Below, one piece after another: positions 1 through 6,819 of a DNA stretch of 15,801 bases (position 1 is its first letter; the number at the start of each line of letters is the position of its first letter). The DNA comes from CALGFH01 sp045807325 (GTDB lineage: Bacteria > Actinomycetota > CALGFH01): assembly GCA_045807325.1 (NCBI GenBank), contig JBJMHP010000086.1:1-15801 (forward strand), given 5' to 3'. The notes below the pieces were generated by a model that did not search any database, was not told the origin of the DNA, and was given only the letters and a program-made list of their open reading frames with translations. Position numbers and translations under genes: made by a program.

Positions 1-177
1 GACGCTGGACACCAGCACGACCCCGAGGAGGAGGGCGGCCAGCAGCCGCCGGCCGAGCGGGGTGGCGGCCAGCCGCATGGGCCAGGACAGCAGCCCGGCG
101 GCGGCGCGGGCGCCCTCGCCGCCGGGGGCGAGGACGGCCGGCCGGGAGGCGCGGAAGGCGGTGGATTCGGCGTTCAT
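1..177 (-). CDS. N-terminal fragment of a membrane-anchored protein
   Basis: Only the first 59 codons are inside the window; the gene continues past base 1. The ATG at 175-177 lies 4 bases after the stop of the upstream VirB6/TrbL-like gene, and a GAGGAG ribosome binding site sits inside the end of that gene, so the two are very probably translated from one message. The visible protein has a polar, Ala/Arg-rich N-terminus of about 40 residues followed by the start of a hydrophobic segment (LLAALLLGVVLVSSV, residues 45-59), which fits an N-terminal membrane anchor with the functional domain outside the cell. Next to a VirB6/TrbL-like gene, a secreted or anchored component of the same machinery, such as a cell-wall hydrolase, would be plausible, but that is inference. 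Nothing in the visible residues identifies the family. Confidence 0.7.
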   Translation of the reverse strand, partial: MNAESTAFRASRPAVLAPGGEGARAAAGLLSWPMRLAATPLGRRLLAALLLGVVLVSSV

Positions 178-181
178 GCGA

Positions 182-1438
182 TCAGCTCCTCGGGGCGTTC
201 GCGGCGTCGGCGGGGACCGCGGGGGAGGGACCCAGCCGCTGGCGCCGGTGGGTGAGCCAGCGCCCGATCAGGAAGGCGGCCAGCGCCGGCCAGGTCGACC
301 CGGCCAGCAGCAGACCGACGTACTCGTCGGAGGCGTGCAGGGTCTCGGCGGCCCGGACGACCACGAACGACAGCAGCGAGGCGGCGGCCAGCACGGCCAC
401 CGAGCCCAGCAGCGGGGCCAGCCAGAACCGGACCAGGGCCCGCCGGTGGCGCCGGCCGGCCACGGCCACCGGCAGGACGAACGGCCCGGCCAGGCAGAGC
501 AGGAACAGGATCGTCTGCGCGCACGCGGCGACCATGGCGAGCGCCCCCAGCCCGACGGCGAACGGCAGCACGTAGCCGAGGGCCGAGGTGGCCATGAACG
601 CCCGCTCGGGCCCGCGGTGCCCGACCGCCCAGTCGTTGACCGCGGCGACGTTCTTGCGCAGGGAGTCCAGCACGCTGGCCTTCTTGCCCGGCTCGGCCTC
701 GGCCAGGACGGTCGTGCCGGTCTGCATGCGCGACAGCGGATGGGCCACGAACGAGCGCCAGTACCCGGTGAGCAGCCGTCGCTGGGTCGGCTCGGCGTCA
801 GCCTGGTCGCCGGCGCCGCCGTCGGGGGCGATGCGGGTGACCATGGTCAGCATGGCGTTGGGCACGACCACCCCGGGCCGGGTCGCGGCCGAGACTGTCG
901 AGTACGGGCGGGTGATGGCCACCGTCGCCACGATCAGCAGCAGCGCCGCCACGGTGACGTTGCGCCAGGCCGGGCGCCGGATCACCCCCCAGGCGATCAG
1001 GCCGAGCAGGGCCGCCTTGGTGGCGGCCTCCAGCAGGTTGGCGTTGCGGGCGCGCCAGCCGCCCACCGACTGGGCCGCCCCCGGACCGATGAGGGCGTCG
1101 AAGAGGCTGAGGCGAAGCATGTCGCGCTGGCGCTCGATGGAGGACTTGGCCAGCCAGGCGGTGGCCCGGATGCTCATGCGGCCATAGGCGTTGAGCACGC
1201 CCCGGCCCTGGACGTCAACCTGTTCGCGCTGGTAGTCCCAGGGGTCGGGGTCGCCGGGGGCGGTGGGCGCCCCGGGGTTGGCCACCACCACGGTGGCCAG
1301 GAGGATGAACCCCACCGCCAGGTAGCGGAAGAGTAGGGTGCGAAAGCGCACCCGGTCCCGGTCGAGCGGAGCGGCCGCCGGGATGCGGACGGCGCCCTGC
1401 GTCAACCCGACCCGGCTGCGCACGGCGGTCCTGTCCAC
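182..1438 (-). CDS. Polytopic membrane protein, VirB6/TrbL-like (putative conjugation or type IV secretion component)
   Basis: The product is 418 aa. After a basic N-terminus there is a hydrophobic helix near residues 38-54, a helical soluble stretch (55-140), hydrophobic segments near 142-152 and 160-176, a large polar domain (about 180-285, with WRSFVAHPLSRMQTG at 227-241), a block of hydrophobic segments at 286-326, and two more near 338-362 and 374-396, ending in a basic Pro/Ala-rich tail. This layout, with a long outward loop between helix groups, resembles the VirB6/TrbL-type channel proteins of actinobacterial conjugative elements; no diagnostic motif proves it. I chose the GTG at 1438 because an AAGGGGAAG ribosome binding site precedes it by a few bases; a TTG at 1480 also opens the frame but lies inside a LexA box. 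Two tandem LexA boxes lie 35-66 bases upstream, so SOS control is likely. The next gene starts 4 bases after the stop. It could instead be an unrelated multi-pass protein. Confidence 0.6.
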   Translation of the reverse strand: MDRTAVRSRVGLTQGAVRIPAAAPLDRDRVRFRTLLFRYLAVGFILLATVVVANPGAPTAPGDPDPWDYQREQVDVQGRGVLNAYGRMSIRATAWLAKSSIERQRDMLRLSLFDALIGPGAAQSVGGWRARNANLLEAATKAALLGLIAWGVIRRPAWRNVTVAALLLIVATVAITRPYSTVSAATRPGVVVPNAMLTMVTRIAPDGGAGDQADAEPTQRRLLTGYWRSFVAHPLSRMQTGTTVLAEAEPGKKASVLDSLRKNVAAVNDWAVGHRGPERAFMATSALGYVLPFAVGLGALAMVAACAQTILFLLCLAGPFVLPVAVAGRRHRRALVRFWLAPLLGSVAVLAAASLLSFVVVRAAETLHASDEYVGLLLAGSTWPALAAFLIGRWLTHRRQRLGPSPAVPADAANAPRS

Positions 1439-1472
1439 GGCTTCCCCTTCGCGTGAACGTCGCTGAGCCGAG

Positions 1473-1488
1473 TCGAACAAATGTTCGA
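1473..1488 (-). promoter_or_regulatory. LexA (SOS) box, perfect palindrome
   Basis: The bases read TCGAAC-AAAT-GTTCGA, a perfect 6-base dyad around a 4-base spacer. This matches the LexA operator known from mycobacteria and other actinobacteria (TCGAAC-N4-GTTCGA) and the Bacillus core CGAAC-N4-GTTCG at every defined position. It lies 35 bases upstream of the GTG start of the VirB6/TrbL-like gene, where bound repressor would block that promoter or its early transcript. The transposase-like gene on the other side runs towards the box, so the minus-strand operon below 1438 is the only apparent target. Confidence 0.85.
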
Positions 1489-1490
1489 TC

Positions 1491-1504
1491 CAAACGTATG
1501 TTCG
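1491..1504 (-). promoter_or_regulatory. Second LexA (SOS) box, one mismatch
   Basis: The bases read CAAAC-GTAT-GTTCG, which differs from the core CGAAC-N4-GTTCG at one position. Its centre is 17 bases from the centre of the perfect box at 1473-1488. Paired LexA sites at this kind of spacing are known in tightly controlled SOS promoters and usually mean strong, cooperative repression. No clear -35/-10 pair could be assigned around the two boxes. Confidence 0.65.
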
Positions 1505-1547
1505 CGCCTTTTTCCCTGGTCGTCAAGTCGGTGTTTGCCCTGACGGG

Positions 1548-1590
1548 CCTATCCGGTTCGCTCCAGTTTCGATGGAGCGGAGGGGATAGG
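1548..1590 (-). terminator. Nested two-part stem-loop after the transposase-like gene
   Basis: An outer 7-base dyad (CCTATCC at 1548-1554, GGATAGG at 1584-1590) encloses a symmetric 4+4 interior loop and an inner 7-base dyad (CGCTCCA at 1559-1565, TGGAGCG at 1573-1579) around a 7-base loop. It begins about 10 bases beyond the stop of the minus-strand transposase-like gene and ends before the LexA boxes. The simplest reading is a terminator that isolates the SOS-controlled operon from upstream transcription. There is no clean T-tract directly after the stem on the minus strand, so a structured RNA or a binding site remains possible. Confidence 0.5.
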
Positions 1591-1599
1591 ACGACCGGC

Positions 1600-2604
1600 C
1601 TACCGACCCGGCAGAAGACCCGTCGCGGCATCGGGGTGCCGCGTCTCCGCCGGTTCCCGAGCAGGCTGGCGGCCCGACTCCCCACCCGGCTCCTCGGCGG
1701 CTCCGACCACCCGGTGATATGGCATGGGCGGGGTCACCACCGCCTCTTCGAGAAGGCGGTAGAAGAGCAGGCCGCGGTGGGTCGAGGCCCGGCGGTTGAA
1801 GCGGAAGGTGAACTCGTCGAGATACCAGTCGAGTTGGGCGGGCGAGGTCGCGCCCTGGTGGGTGGCCCGGAGCCAGCCGGCCAGGGCCCGCTCGACGGCG
1901 GGCAGGTAGGTCAGGCGCGGCGCCCGCTCGGTCGGGAAGCCCAGCTCGGCCAGGGGCCACCACGCCTCCAGGCGCGTCGCCCTGACCAGCGTGCCCGGCT
2001 CCACCACCCTGCCCACGAAGGCGACCAGGCCCCCGTCCGCCGGGAGTCGCTGCATGCGGACCCGGCCGGGGGCCTCGCCCCGGTCCTCGAGGGCGACGGC
2101 GGCGGTCAGGGGGGCCGGTTCGGCGGCCGGGTCGGGTCGTCCCGGGACCAGCACGGTGCCGATCTCCACCCGACCCTCCAGCCGGGGCCGGCCCGAGCGG
2201 ACCATCGCCCGCCGGAAGCGGTGCAGCATCGTCCAGGCGGTCTCGTAGCTGCCCAGGTCGAGCGCGCGGGCCAGGTGGCGGGCGGACACGCCCTGCTCGG
2301 CCGTGGCCACCAGCCAGGCGGCCGCGAACCACAGGCGCAGCGGCGTCCGCGTCCCCTGGAACAGCGTTCCAGCGGTCACCGTCGTCTGGTGGCCGCAGGC
2401 CCGGCAGACCAGGCGCTGGCGCGACCCTCGCCACGGCGGCCTTCCCTCGCCGCAGGCCGGGCAGAGGAACCCGTGTGGCCAGCTGAGCCGCTCCAGGTAG
2501 CGGTGGCAGGCGGCCTCGTCGGGGAAGAAGGCCTGGAACTGCTCCCGGTCGGCCGGGTAGTCGCGGCCGGCGACCGGCCGGTCCGGCGTCGCCAGCGGGT
2601 CCAT
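1600..2604 (-). CDS. IS1595-family transposase homologue with lost catalytic residues
   Basis: The product is 334 aa, about the usual length for the family. Residues 15-52 (DYPADREQFQAFFPDE, then GFLCPACG) match the IS1595 N-terminus, and a zinc ribbon is intact (Cys48, Cys51, Cys67, Cys70). Residues 74-135 carry the conserved TVTAGTLFQGTRTPL and TAWTMLHRFRRAM stretches. The C-terminus THQGATSPAQLDWYLDEFTF and RGLLFYRLLEEAV (249-290) is the hallmark of the ISXO2-like domain. The first catalytic Asp, expected in a VEVDET-like motif, is replaced (VEIGT, 146-150), and the second, expected in TDGW, reads ATRLEAW (209-215); the Glu in YLDEFTF (Glu264) remains. The protein should therefore bind DNA but not transpose. 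The ATG at 2604 is 8 bases after the stop of the membrane-protein gene, which leaves no room for an upstream terminal repeat. The ribosome binding site is weak, so translational coupling is likely. It is either a domesticated DNA-binding protein or a decaying relic with an unbroken frame. Confidence 0.85.
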   Translation of the reverse strand: MDPLATPDRPVAGRDYPADREQFQAFFPDEAACHRYLERLSWPHGFLCPACGEGRPPWRGSRQRLVCRACGHQTTVTAGTLFQGTRTPLRLWFAAAWLVATAEQGVSARHLARALDLGSYETAWTMLHRFRRAMVRSGRPRLEGRVEIGTVLVPGRPDPAAEPAPLTAAVALEDRGEAPGRVRMQRLPADGGLVAFVGRVVEPGTLVRATRLEAWWPLAELGFPTERAPRLTYLPAVERALAGWLRATHQGATSPAQLDWYLDEFTFRFNRRASTHRGLLFYRLLEEAVVTPPMPYHRVVGAAEEPGGESGRQPAREPAETRHPDAATGLLPGR

Positions 2605-2612
2605 GGCCGTGC

Positions 2613-3062
2613 TCAGGTGCCGGCCAGCAGCTCGGCCCGCCGCGGCCAGGTCCAGGCGAACAGGCCGATGGTCCCGGCCGCGGTGGCCAGGTTGCGCAGC
2701 AGCTCGAGCAGGCCGCGGTGGCTGGCGAACCAGATGCCGTGCTGGAGGTTGTAGAGCAGGTCCATGCCGAGCAGGAACCCGGCCGACCCGCCGGCGGCCA
2801 GCAGCCACAGCAGCGCCGTGGGTCGCCGGCCGGTCAGGGCGCGGGCCGCGGCGACCAGGCAGAAGGCCAGCCAGGCGTCGGCCAGGGCGAAGGCGGCCTC
2901 GAACTCGTAGTAGGCGGGCCGGGTGTCGCTGGCCAGCATGGACCGGTCCAGGAGCCAGGCCGCCCAGTAGAGGACGAGCAGCGCCGCGCCGGCCAGCAGC
3001 GCCCCGACCACGCGCCGCCGTCCCCGCTCGGTGATCTGCACTCGGTGGGCCGCCAGCACCAT
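2613..3062 (-). CDS. Small four-helix membrane protein of unknown function
   Basis: The product is 149 aa. I chose the ATG at 3062 because a strong GGAAGGAG ribosome binding site lies 8 bases upstream; the frame stays open further upstream but without a comparable site. Hydrophobic helices are visible near residues 18-38, 55-76, 82-104 and 122-140. Conserved-looking polar spots are RPAYYEFEAAFALADAW (48-64) between helices 1 and 2, and DLLYNLQHGIWF (101-112) after helix 3. I do not recognise the family and assign no function. It is followed directly (8 bases) by the transposase-like gene and is separated from lepB by two hairpins, so it probably has its own promoter. A possible one upstream is TTGTTG, 17 bases, GATTAC, in the A/T-richer stretch at 3099-3131. 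Confidence 0.75.
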   Translation of the reverse strand: MVLAAHRVQITERGRRRVVGALLAGAALLVLYWAAWLLDRSMLASDTRPAYYEFEAAFALADAWLAFCLVAAARALTGRRPTALLWLLAAGGSAGFLLGMDLLYNLQHGIWFASHRGLLELLRNLATAAGTIGLFAWTWPRRAELLAGT

Positions 3063-3147
3063 CCAGCCGTCTCCTTCCCTCGCCTCGACTCCGGACACAG
3101 GTAATCTTGCTCCTTTGTCCCCACAACAAGAAAACCAACGGCGTGGA

Positions 3148-3164
3148 GTCGGCCTTCGGCCGAC
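3148..3164 (-). terminator. Short hairpin with UUCG-type loop
   Basis: GTCGGC and GCCGAC pair around CTTCG, giving a stem closed by a cUUCGg-like tetraloop, one of the most stable RNA loops. It lies between lepB and the small membrane-protein gene, next to the larger hairpin at 3171-3207. With that hairpin it may form a tandem terminator; there is no T-tract. Confidence 0.4.
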
Positions 3165-3170
3165 GACCAC

Positions 3171-3207
3171 CTGTAGCCGGCCGGCGAATTCTGCCGGCCG
3201 GCTACAG
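3171..3207 (-). terminator. Perfect 15-base-pair hairpin at the end of lepB
   Basis: CTGTAGCCGGCCGGC (3171-3185) and its exact reverse complement (3193-3207) flank a 7-base loop, gaattct. The lepB stop codon (TAG, 3202-3204) is inside one arm. A stem this long, GC-rich and perfect just at a gene end is best read as a transcription terminator or 3' mRNA stabiliser. Actinobacterial terminators often lack the U-tract, as here. The stem is symmetric and could act on either strand. Confidence 0.65.
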
Positions 3208-3828
3208 GCCCCCGGCGTGGGGTACCGGCCAGACGGTGAGGACGGCCCGGCCGACCAGGGCCGAGCGGTGGACCGGGCCGAACACCCGGGAGTCGGCCGA
3301 GTCCTCGCGGTTGTCGCCCATCACCCAGTAGTTGTCCGACTTGATCCGCACCTTCTTGAAGTCGGAGGTGAAGGTGTTCGGGCGCAGGTAGGGCTCCTCG
3401 ACCAAGCGGCCGTTGCGCCACAGGTGCCCGTCCCGGCCCTCCAGCACGTCGCCGGGCAGGCCGACCACCCGCTTGATCAGGTCTTCGCTGCCCGGCGGGG
3501 TGCCGCCCAGCCCCTGGGCGACGGCCCGCCGCACCCAGGAGATGGGGCCGGCCTCCGGGGCCTGGTCGGTCCCGGTCGGGCGCAGGAACACCACCACCTG
3601 TCCGTGGGCCGGGTCGCCGAGCCGGTAGGCGAGTCGGTTGACGACCACGCGGTCGCCGACGTCCAGGGTCGGCTCCATCGACCGCGAGGGGATGAAGAAG
3701 GCCTGGATCAGGAACCCCTTGACCAGGACGGTCAGGACCAGGGCGGCGACGAGCAGGAAGGGTAGCTCGGCGTAGAAGCGGCGCCGGGTGCGCCGGGCCG
3801 CAGCGCGGCGGCCGTGGATGCGCTGCAC
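3202..3828 (-). CDS. lepB: Signal peptidase I
   Basis: This enzyme cleaves signal peptides from exported proteins on the outer face of the cytoplasmic membrane. The 208-aa product has a basic N-terminus, one membrane helix (about residues 22-44), then the box with the catalytic serine FFIPSRSMEPTL (Ser50), the lysine box DLIKRVVGLPGD (Lys119) and the C-terminal box YWVMGDNREDSADSR (167-181). Ser50 and Lys119 are the family's catalytic dyad, so the enzyme looks complete. The start is uncertain: the GTG at 3828 is the first in-frame start codon but has no convincing ribosome binding site, and the true start may lie a few codons downstream, still before the helix. It follows the aldehyde dehydrogenase gene by 114 bases in the same direction and ends in a strong hairpin. 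It has no obvious functional link to the neighbouring catabolic genes. Confidence 0.93.
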   Translation of the reverse strand: MQRIHGRRAAARRTRRRFYAELPFLLVAALVLTVLVKGFLIQAFFIPSRSMEPTLDVGDRVVVNRLAYRLGDPAHGQVVVFLRPTGTDQAPEAGPISWVRRAVAQGLGGTPPGSEDLIKRVVGLPGDVLEGRDGHLWRNGRLVEEPYLRPNTFTSDFKKVRIKSDNYWVMGDNREDSADSRVFGPVHRSALVGRAVLTVWPVPHAGGL

Positions 3829-3942
3829 CCGAGTGGGCTGGACACGGACGGTCTGGCTCAGGGCCCGACCCCTGGGGACCGGAGAAGTGACATGCCGCCT
3901 CCATCGGCCGGACAGGCCGTGTGCTTGACGCGGTCCATCAGG
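3829..3942. other. 114-base gap between the aldehyde dehydrogenase and lepB
   Basis: No convincing gene is present. On the minus strand a 26-codon frame (3858-3938) begins at an ATG, but it has only a poor ribosome binding site and its product resembles nothing I recognise. A lepB promoter could lie here, but no clear -35/-10 pair stands out. Confidence 0.5.
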
Positions 3943-5403
3943 CTAACTCTCTTGACCGTACGGATACCACCACGGCTTCCGGTTGGCGCGCGCGTCGAGG
4001 TGGACGTGCTTGGTCTCCCGGAACGCCTCCAGGCCCTCCGGGCCCAGCTCGCGGCTGTTGCCGGACATCTTCATGCCCCCGAACGGCCCGGCGTCGTTGT
4101 CGGTGAGGGGGTCGTTGAACCAGACCGTGCCCGCCTCCAGCTCCTCCATGCAGCGCAGGATGTGGTCCATCCGCCGGGTGTAGACGTTGGCCCCCAGGCC
4201 GTAGGGGAGGGCGTTGGCCCGGGCGATGGCCTCGTCCAGTGAGCCGACCCGCTGCACGGGGGCGACCGGCCCGAAGGTCTCGGTGGTGAGCAGGTCCATG
4301 GTGTCGTCGACGTCCACCACCACCGTCGGGGCCAGGAACCAGCCGCGCTCGCGGCCGCCGTGGTCCCCGCCGGCCAGGAGCCTCGCCCCGGCCCGCACGG
4401 CCCCCTCGAGCTGGCCCTCGACCCTGGCCCGCTGCGCCTCGGCCACCATCGGGCCGACGTCGGTGGCCGGGTCCAGCGGGTCGCCAAGGCGCAGCTCCTT
4501 GGTGACGCTGACCAGCCGGTCCACGAACTCGTCGAACACCGGCTCGAGCACGTAGAAGCGCTCGGCCGAGGTGCAGACCTGGCCGGCGTTGAGGTAGGCC
4601 GCCCAGGCGGCCCCCGGGGCCGCCACCTCCAGGTCGACGTCGTCGCAGACAATGAAGGCGTCCTTGCCGCCGAGCTCCAGGTGGGTCCGCTTGACCTGCT
4701 CGGCGCAGAGGGCGCCGATGCGCTGGCCGGTCGCCACCGACCCGGTGAAGGCGACCAGGTCGGTGCCGCCGTGGACGACCAGGGCCTCGCCGACCTCGGC
4801 CCCTCCGGTGACCAGGTTGACCACGCCGTCGGGGAAGCCGGCGAAGGCCTCGGCCAGGCGCAGGGTGGCCAGCGGCGTGTACGGCGACGGCTTGACCACC
4901 ACCGTGTTGCCGGCGGCCAGTGCCGGGGCCACCTTCCAGGCCAGCAGCAGCAGCGGGTAGTTCCAGGGCACGATCGTGGCCACCACCCCGACCGGCTCCT
5001 TCAGCACCAGCGACAGCTGGCCCTCCTCGATCGAGGGGATCACCCTGCCCCGTTCGTGGCGGCCCAGCTCGGCGTAGTAGCTGAGGGCGTTGGCCGTCCA
5101 GCCGATCTCGTCGGTGTTCTCGACCAGCGGCTTGCCGCCCTCCAGGGTCATCAGCCGGCCGAGCTCCTCGGTGTGGGCGCGCAGCCAGGCCGCGACCCCG
5201 TGCAGCAGCTCGCCGCGGTCGCCGGCCGGGGTGCGCCGCCAGCCACCGAGGGCGGCCCTGGCCGCCTGCACGGCCCGGTCGACCTGGCCGGGGGAGGCCG
5301 ACGGCACCTCGGCCAGGGGCTCCTCGGTGGCCGGGTTGGCGACCACCTCGACCGCGCCCTGCCCGGTCAGCTCCGCCCCGCCGGCCCACATCGTCGTCCT
5401 CAC
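3943..5403 (-). CDS. NAD(P)-dependent aldehyde dehydrogenase, probable succinate-semialdehyde or aminoaldehyde dehydrogenase
   Basis: The product is 486 aa, a full-length member of the ALDH superfamily that oxidises an aldehyde to its acid with NAD(P)+. Visible motifs are PWNYP (146-150, with the oxyanion Asn148), the cofactor-binding FTGS (219-222), the general base in HLELGGKD (Glu243), the catalytic cysteine in GQVCTSAER (Cys277) and ETFGPV (375-380). The tail ends KPWWYPYG. It lies 69 bases downstream of gabT on the same strand. GabT produces succinate semialdehyde, so the likely job is oxidation to succinate, but sequence alone does not fix the substrate; betaine-type or amino-aldehydes are alternatives. 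Start: the GTG at 5403 has GAGGAG about 9 bases upstream; the ATG at 5391, with GAGGA close by, is a credible alternative. It is clearly different from the second ALDH gene at the other end of the locus. Confidence 0.9.
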   Translation of the reverse strand: MRTTMWAGGAELTGQGAVEVVANPATEEPLAEVPSASPGQVDRAVQAARAALGGWRRTPAGDRGELLHGVAAWLRAHTEELGRLMTLEGGKPLVENTDEIGWTANALSYYAELGRHERGRVIPSIEEGQLSLVLKEPVGVVATIVPWNYPLLLLAWKVAPALAAGNTVVVKPSPYTPLATLRLAEAFAGFPDGVVNLVTGGAEVGEALVVHGGTDLVAFTGSVATGQRIGALCAEQVKRTHLELGGKDAFIVCDDVDLEVAAPGAAWAAYLNAGQVCTSAERFYVLEPVFDEFVDRLVSVTKELRLGDPLDPATDVGPMVAEAQRARVEGQLEGAVRAGARLLAGGDHGGRERGWFLAPTVVVDVDDTMDLLTTETFGPVAPVQRVGSLDEAIARANALPYGLGANVYTRRMDHILRCMEELEAGTVWFNDPLTDNDAGPFGGMKMSGNSRELGPEGLEAFRETKHVHLDARANRKPWWYPYGQES

Positions 5404-5472
5404 GGTCCGTCGCTCCTCACGGCTCGGGGCGGCCTGGTCAGCTTGGCCGAGGATACCCAGGCGGCGGCCGGC

Positions 5473-6819
5473 TCAGACCGAGGCCTCGGCCAGGGCCCGG
5501 TCGAGGATGTCCAGGCCCTCCGAGAGCAGCTGCTCCTCCATCACCAGGGGGGCCAGGATGCGGACCACGTTGTCGTGGATGCCGGCCTTGAGGGTGAGCA
5601 GCCCCTGCCGGGCCGCCGAGGCCACCACCTGGGTCGCGGCCTGCTTGGCCGGCTCTCTGGTCGCCCGGTCGGTGACCAGCTCCATGGCCATCATCGCCCC
5701 CAGGCCCCTGACCTCGCCCACCACCCGGTGCCGCTCGCCCAGCTCGTGCAGCCGCCGGCCGAGGGTGTCGCCCATCCGCCGGGCCCGCTCCAGCAGGTCG
5801 CCCTGCTCGAACAGCTCGATGGTGGCCAGGGCGGCCACGCAGGCCAGCGGGTTGCCGCCGTAGGTGCCGCCGAGCCCGCCCGGGCCGGGGGCGTCCATCA
5901 GCTCGGCCCGGCCGGTGACGGCGGCCAGGGGCAGGCCGGCCGCGATCGACTTGGCCGACAGGGTGAAGTCGGGGACCACGCCCGGGTGCTGCTCGGTGGC
6001 GAACAGGGTGCCGGTGCGGCCGAAGCCGGACTGGACCTCGTCGGCCACGAAGGGGATGTCGAGGCGCCGGCACATGTCGGCGATCCGCTCCAGCCAGCCC
6101 GGCGGCGGGGCGATGAAGCCGCCCTCGCCCTGGACCGGCTCGACGATCACGCAGGCCACGTTCTGGGGGCCGACGTGGACCTTGATCTCCTCCTCGACGT
6201 AGTCGGCGCAGGCGATGCCGCAGTCGGGGTAGGTGAGGTGGAACGGGCAGCGGTAGCAGTAGGCGTACGGGACCCGGTAGACCTCGCTCGGAAACGGCTG
6301 GTAGCCCTGCTTGTAGGGCGAGACCTTGCCGGTCATGGCCAGGGCGAGCAGGGTGCGGCCGTGGAAGGCGTTGTCGAACACGACCACCGCGGGGCGGCCC
6401 GTGGCGGCCCGGGCGATCTTGACGACGTTCTCGGTCGCCTCGGCGCCGGAGTTCACCAGCAGCGTCCGCTTGTCGTAGTCGCCCGGGGTGATGCGGTTGA
6501 GGGCCTCGGCCACGGCCACGTACGGCTCGTTCATCACCGCGTGCTGGCAGGTGTGCAGGTAGCGCTCCACCTGGTCCTTGACCGCCTGGACGACCGGCGC
6601 CGGGGTGTGGCCGGCGTTCAGCACCCCCAGGCCCCCGGTGAAGTCGATGAAGCGGTTGCCGTCGACGTCCTCCAGGACCGCCCCGTGGGCGGCGGCCGCG
6701 TACACCGGGGTCATGGTGGCCACCCCCCTGGCCACCGCCTTGCGACGCCGCTCCTCCAGGGCCCGGCTGCCCGGGCCCGGGACCTCGCCGGCCAGCTTCC
6801 GCATCTGCGGCAAGCTCAT
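5473..6819 (-). CDS. gabT: 4-aminobutyrate aminotransferase (class III, PLP-dependent)
   Basis: This enzyme moves the amino group of GABA to 2-oxoglutarate, giving succinate semialdehyde and glutamate. The 448-aa product has the expected class-III layout: FTGGLGVLNAGHTP (60-73), the phosphate-binding NSGAEATE (123-130), VADEVQSGFGRTG (258-270, Asp260 contacting the PLP ring) and the Schiff-base lysine in LSAKSIAAGLP (Lys290). A cysteine quartet, C188-x2-C191-x8-C200-x3-C204, lies between the cofactor motifs and could bind metal. The ATG at 6819 is chosen because GAGGTG lies 6 bases upstream and the homologous region begins there; the frame remains open further upstream but only over the neighbouring gene. 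It sits between the saccharopine-dehydrogenase-like gene and an aldehyde dehydrogenase on the same strand, a typical GABA-shunt arrangement. Related omega-aminotransferases acting on putrescine or lysine cannot be fully excluded. Confidence 0.92.
   Translation of the reverse strand: MSLPQMRKLAGEVPGPGSRALEERRRKAVARGVATMTPVYAAAAHGAVLEDVDGNRFIDFTGGLGVLNAGHTPAPVVQAVKDQVERYLHTCQHAVMNEPYVAVAEALNRITPGDYDKRTLLVNSGAEATENVVKIARAATGRPAVVVFDNAFHGRTLLALAMTGKVSPYKQGYQPFPSEVYRVPYAYCYRCPFHLTYPDCGIACADYVEEEIKVHVGPQNVACVIVEPVQGEGGFIAPPPGWLERIADMCRRLDIPFVADEVQSGFGRTGTLFATEQHPGVVPDFTLSAKSIAAGLPLAAVTGRAELMDAPGPGGLGGTYGGNPLACVAALATIELFEQGDLLERARRMGDTLGRRLHELGERHRVVGEVRGLGAMMAMELVTDRATREPAKQAATQVVASAARQGLLTLKAGIHDNVVRILAPLVMEEQLLSEGLDILDRALAEASV

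Noticed and set aside
1480..1480. TTG start for the VirB6/TrbL-like gene
   Set aside because: It lies within the LexA box and lacks a ribosome binding site; the GTG at 1438 has one.
1600..3138. Single 512-codon protein covering the membrane gene and the transposase-like gene
   Set aside because: The N-terminal 178 codons are an out-of-frame shadow of the membrane-protein gene; the IS1595 homology begins after the ATG at 2604.
3858..3938. 26-codon minus-strand frame upstream of lepB
   Set aside because: Weak ribosome binding site, no recognisable product, and it is in a different frame from lepB; probably chance.
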